From assembly GCA_000404785.1 (NCBI GenBank), contig ASNI01000057.1, positions 5,562 to 12,560 of the forward strand: a stretch of 6,999 bases of DNA. The letters run 5' to 3'. The position numbers were made by a program, and so were the translations under genes. Under the pieces are notes generated by a model. It was not told the DNA's origin, made no database searches, and saw nothing but the letters and a program-made list of their open reading frames with translations. The stretch is from Cloacimonetes bacterium SCGC AAA252-N17. Lineage in GTDB: Bacteria; Cloacimonadota; Cloacimonadia; JGIOTU-2. Shown one piece after another: positions 6,661-6,999 of the stretch (position 1 is its first letter; the number at the start of each line of letters is the position of its first letter).

Positions 6661-6687
6661 ATTATTGAACATTCAATTTAGAGTCAA
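6661..6687 (-). promoter_or_regulatory. Candidate sigma-70-type promoter of the toxin-antitoxin/liv operon
   Basis: On the minus strand TTGACT (6687-6682) matches a -35 box and AATAAT (6666-6661) matches a -10 box at five of six bases, with a 15-base spacer, somewhat short. Transcription would begin near 6654, about 45 bases before the antitoxin ATG. Two palindromes overlap this region, as expected for an autoregulated promoter. Another TTGACG on the same strand (6810-6805) has no good -10 box. Confidence 0.45.
6664..6677. promoter_or_regulatory. Palindrome ATTGAA-CA-TTCAAT, second candidate operator
   Basis: Perfect 6-base arms around a 2-base centre. It overlaps the -10 box and the spacer of the candidate promoter. 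It contains another copy of the half-site TGAACAT (6666-6672), exactly 17 bases from the copy at 6649-6655, which suggests cooperative binding to two sites. Confidence 0.45.
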
Positions 6688-6750
6688 GAAAAAAATCAAT
6701 CTCACTTCAGCATTAAACTGAGTTGTTGAAAACGATCGATATGTTTGAAT

Positions 6751-6795
6751 GATCAATCCGATCAATCAGATTGATCACTGCCATTTATTGATCAC
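6751..6795. repeat. Cluster of GATCAAT half-sites
   Basis: GATCAATC occurs at 6751-6758 and 6760-6767, and its complement GATTGATC at 6769-6776; the second and third form a perfect 17-base palindrome with one central base. ATTGATCAC occurs at 6770-6778 and again at 6787-6795, 17 bases apart. Such direct plus inverted half-sites look like a regulator-binding region upstream of the toxin-antitoxin promoter. The ligand is unknown; it might be the antitoxin or an upstream gene's regulator. Confidence 0.5.
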
Positions 6796-6842
6796 CCGAA
6801 TGTTCGTCAAGTTTTTTGAACTGAGTAACCTAACTCGGATAA

Positions 6843-6901
6843 ACCCTGTAGGATAATTATTTTAAAGAGGTAAATCCAGCATGATAGCTATCCAACAGGG
6901 T
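6843..6901. repeat. 13-base imperfect inverted repeat with 33-base loop
   Basis: ACCCTGTAGGATA (6843-6855) and TATCCAACAGGGT (6889-6901) pair at 12 of 13 positions, the mismatch being in the middle. No T-run follows either arm, so a simple terminator is unlikely. It could be a transcribed stem-loop, a remnant of a mobile element or a dispersed intergenic repeat; one copy cannot decide. Confidence 0.5.
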
Positions 6902-6924
6902 AAACCGAAACCAAAAAAATTAAA

Positions 6925-6951
6925 ACCACAGAGAACACAGAGGGCACCGAG
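6925..6951. repeat. Three tandem 9-base units of CACAGAG type
   Basis: ACCACAGAG (6925-6933), AACACAGAG (6934-6942) and GGCACCGAG (6943-6951) follow each other in phase, with shared pattern NNCAC(A/C)GAG. From memory, very similar degenerate 9-base arrays occur between genes in many unrelated bacteria and archaea, often near GxxExxY-family genes. Their function is not established to my knowledge. Confidence 0.6.
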
Positions 6952-6999
6952 AAAGATCGAAAAATAATATATCACAAAAGTTGGGCAAAAATTTAGATG

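Larger units (their letters stand above)
6609..6999. other. Intergenic region upstream of the antitoxin gene, no convincing gene
   Basis: These 391 bases contain no convincing reading frame on either strand. They hold the candidate promoter, the operator-like palindromes, the GATCAAT cluster, the long inverted repeat and the 9-base array listed separately. GTTCAAT/GATCAAT half-sites in either orientation appear six times between 6637 and 6793. No livH or livK fragment was recognised here. Confidence 0.6.

Noticed and set aside
6881..6967. 28-codon plus-strand reading frame with a good AAAGAGG site 10 bases before its ATG, giving a Lys/Pro/Arg-rich peptide
   Set aside because: It starts within the inverted repeat region and its second half is the 9-base CACAGAG array, so its composition reflects repeats. 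There is no recognisable domain.
6609..6999. CRISPR array, suggested by repeated GATCAAT and CACAGAG units
   Set aside because: The repeats are 7-13 bases with no regular repeat-spacer structure and there are no cas genes.

Overview
The window is an ordinary bacterial chromosomal segment with two converging gene blocks and one accessory insertion. Moderately AT-rich DNA, Shine-Dalgarno-like sites, a lipobox lipoprotein and tightly overlapping operons indicate a Gram-negative-type bacterium. The mix of a long-form NfeD, a TPR lipoprotein and an amino-acid-type ABC transporter would fit an uncultured anaerobe, for example of the FCB group (Cloacimonadota-like). That placement is a weak guess from gene content; no marker gene is present.

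Left block, plus strand (1-2428): the 3' end of an nfeD-like gene, a TPR-repeat lipoprotein, a 61-residue two-helix membrane protein and a HAD hydrolase of the beta-phosphoglucomutase type. The gaps are short (54, 39 and 11 bases), so these are probably co-transcribed. They look like envelope and housekeeping functions, with no obvious single pathway.

Right block, minus strand (6608 down to 2431): an AbiEi-like antitoxin/regulator, an AbiEii-like nucleotidyltransferase toxin, then livM, livG and livF of a branched-chain amino acid (HAAT-family) ABC importer. All five genes abut or overlap: antitoxin stop and toxin start are adjacent (TAAATG), toxin and livM overlap by 4 bases (ATGA), livM and livG overlap by 8, and livG-livF are 8 bases apart. 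The permease livH and binding protein livK, which normally precede livM, are not in the window; the toxin-antitoxin pair sits where livH would be expected. The two blocks meet tail to tail with 2 bases between stop codons.

Right end (6609-6999): no convincing gene. It holds a candidate promoter for the toxin-antitoxin/liv unit with palindromes placed over the promoter, a cluster of GATCAAT half-sites, a 13-base imperfect inverted repeat and a short array of 9-base CACAGAG-type units.

The most interesting point is the seamless joining of a type IV toxin-antitoxin pair to the 5' end of a truncated or split liv operon. The transporter genes could thereby fall under antitoxin autoregulation. No wholly new system is evident.
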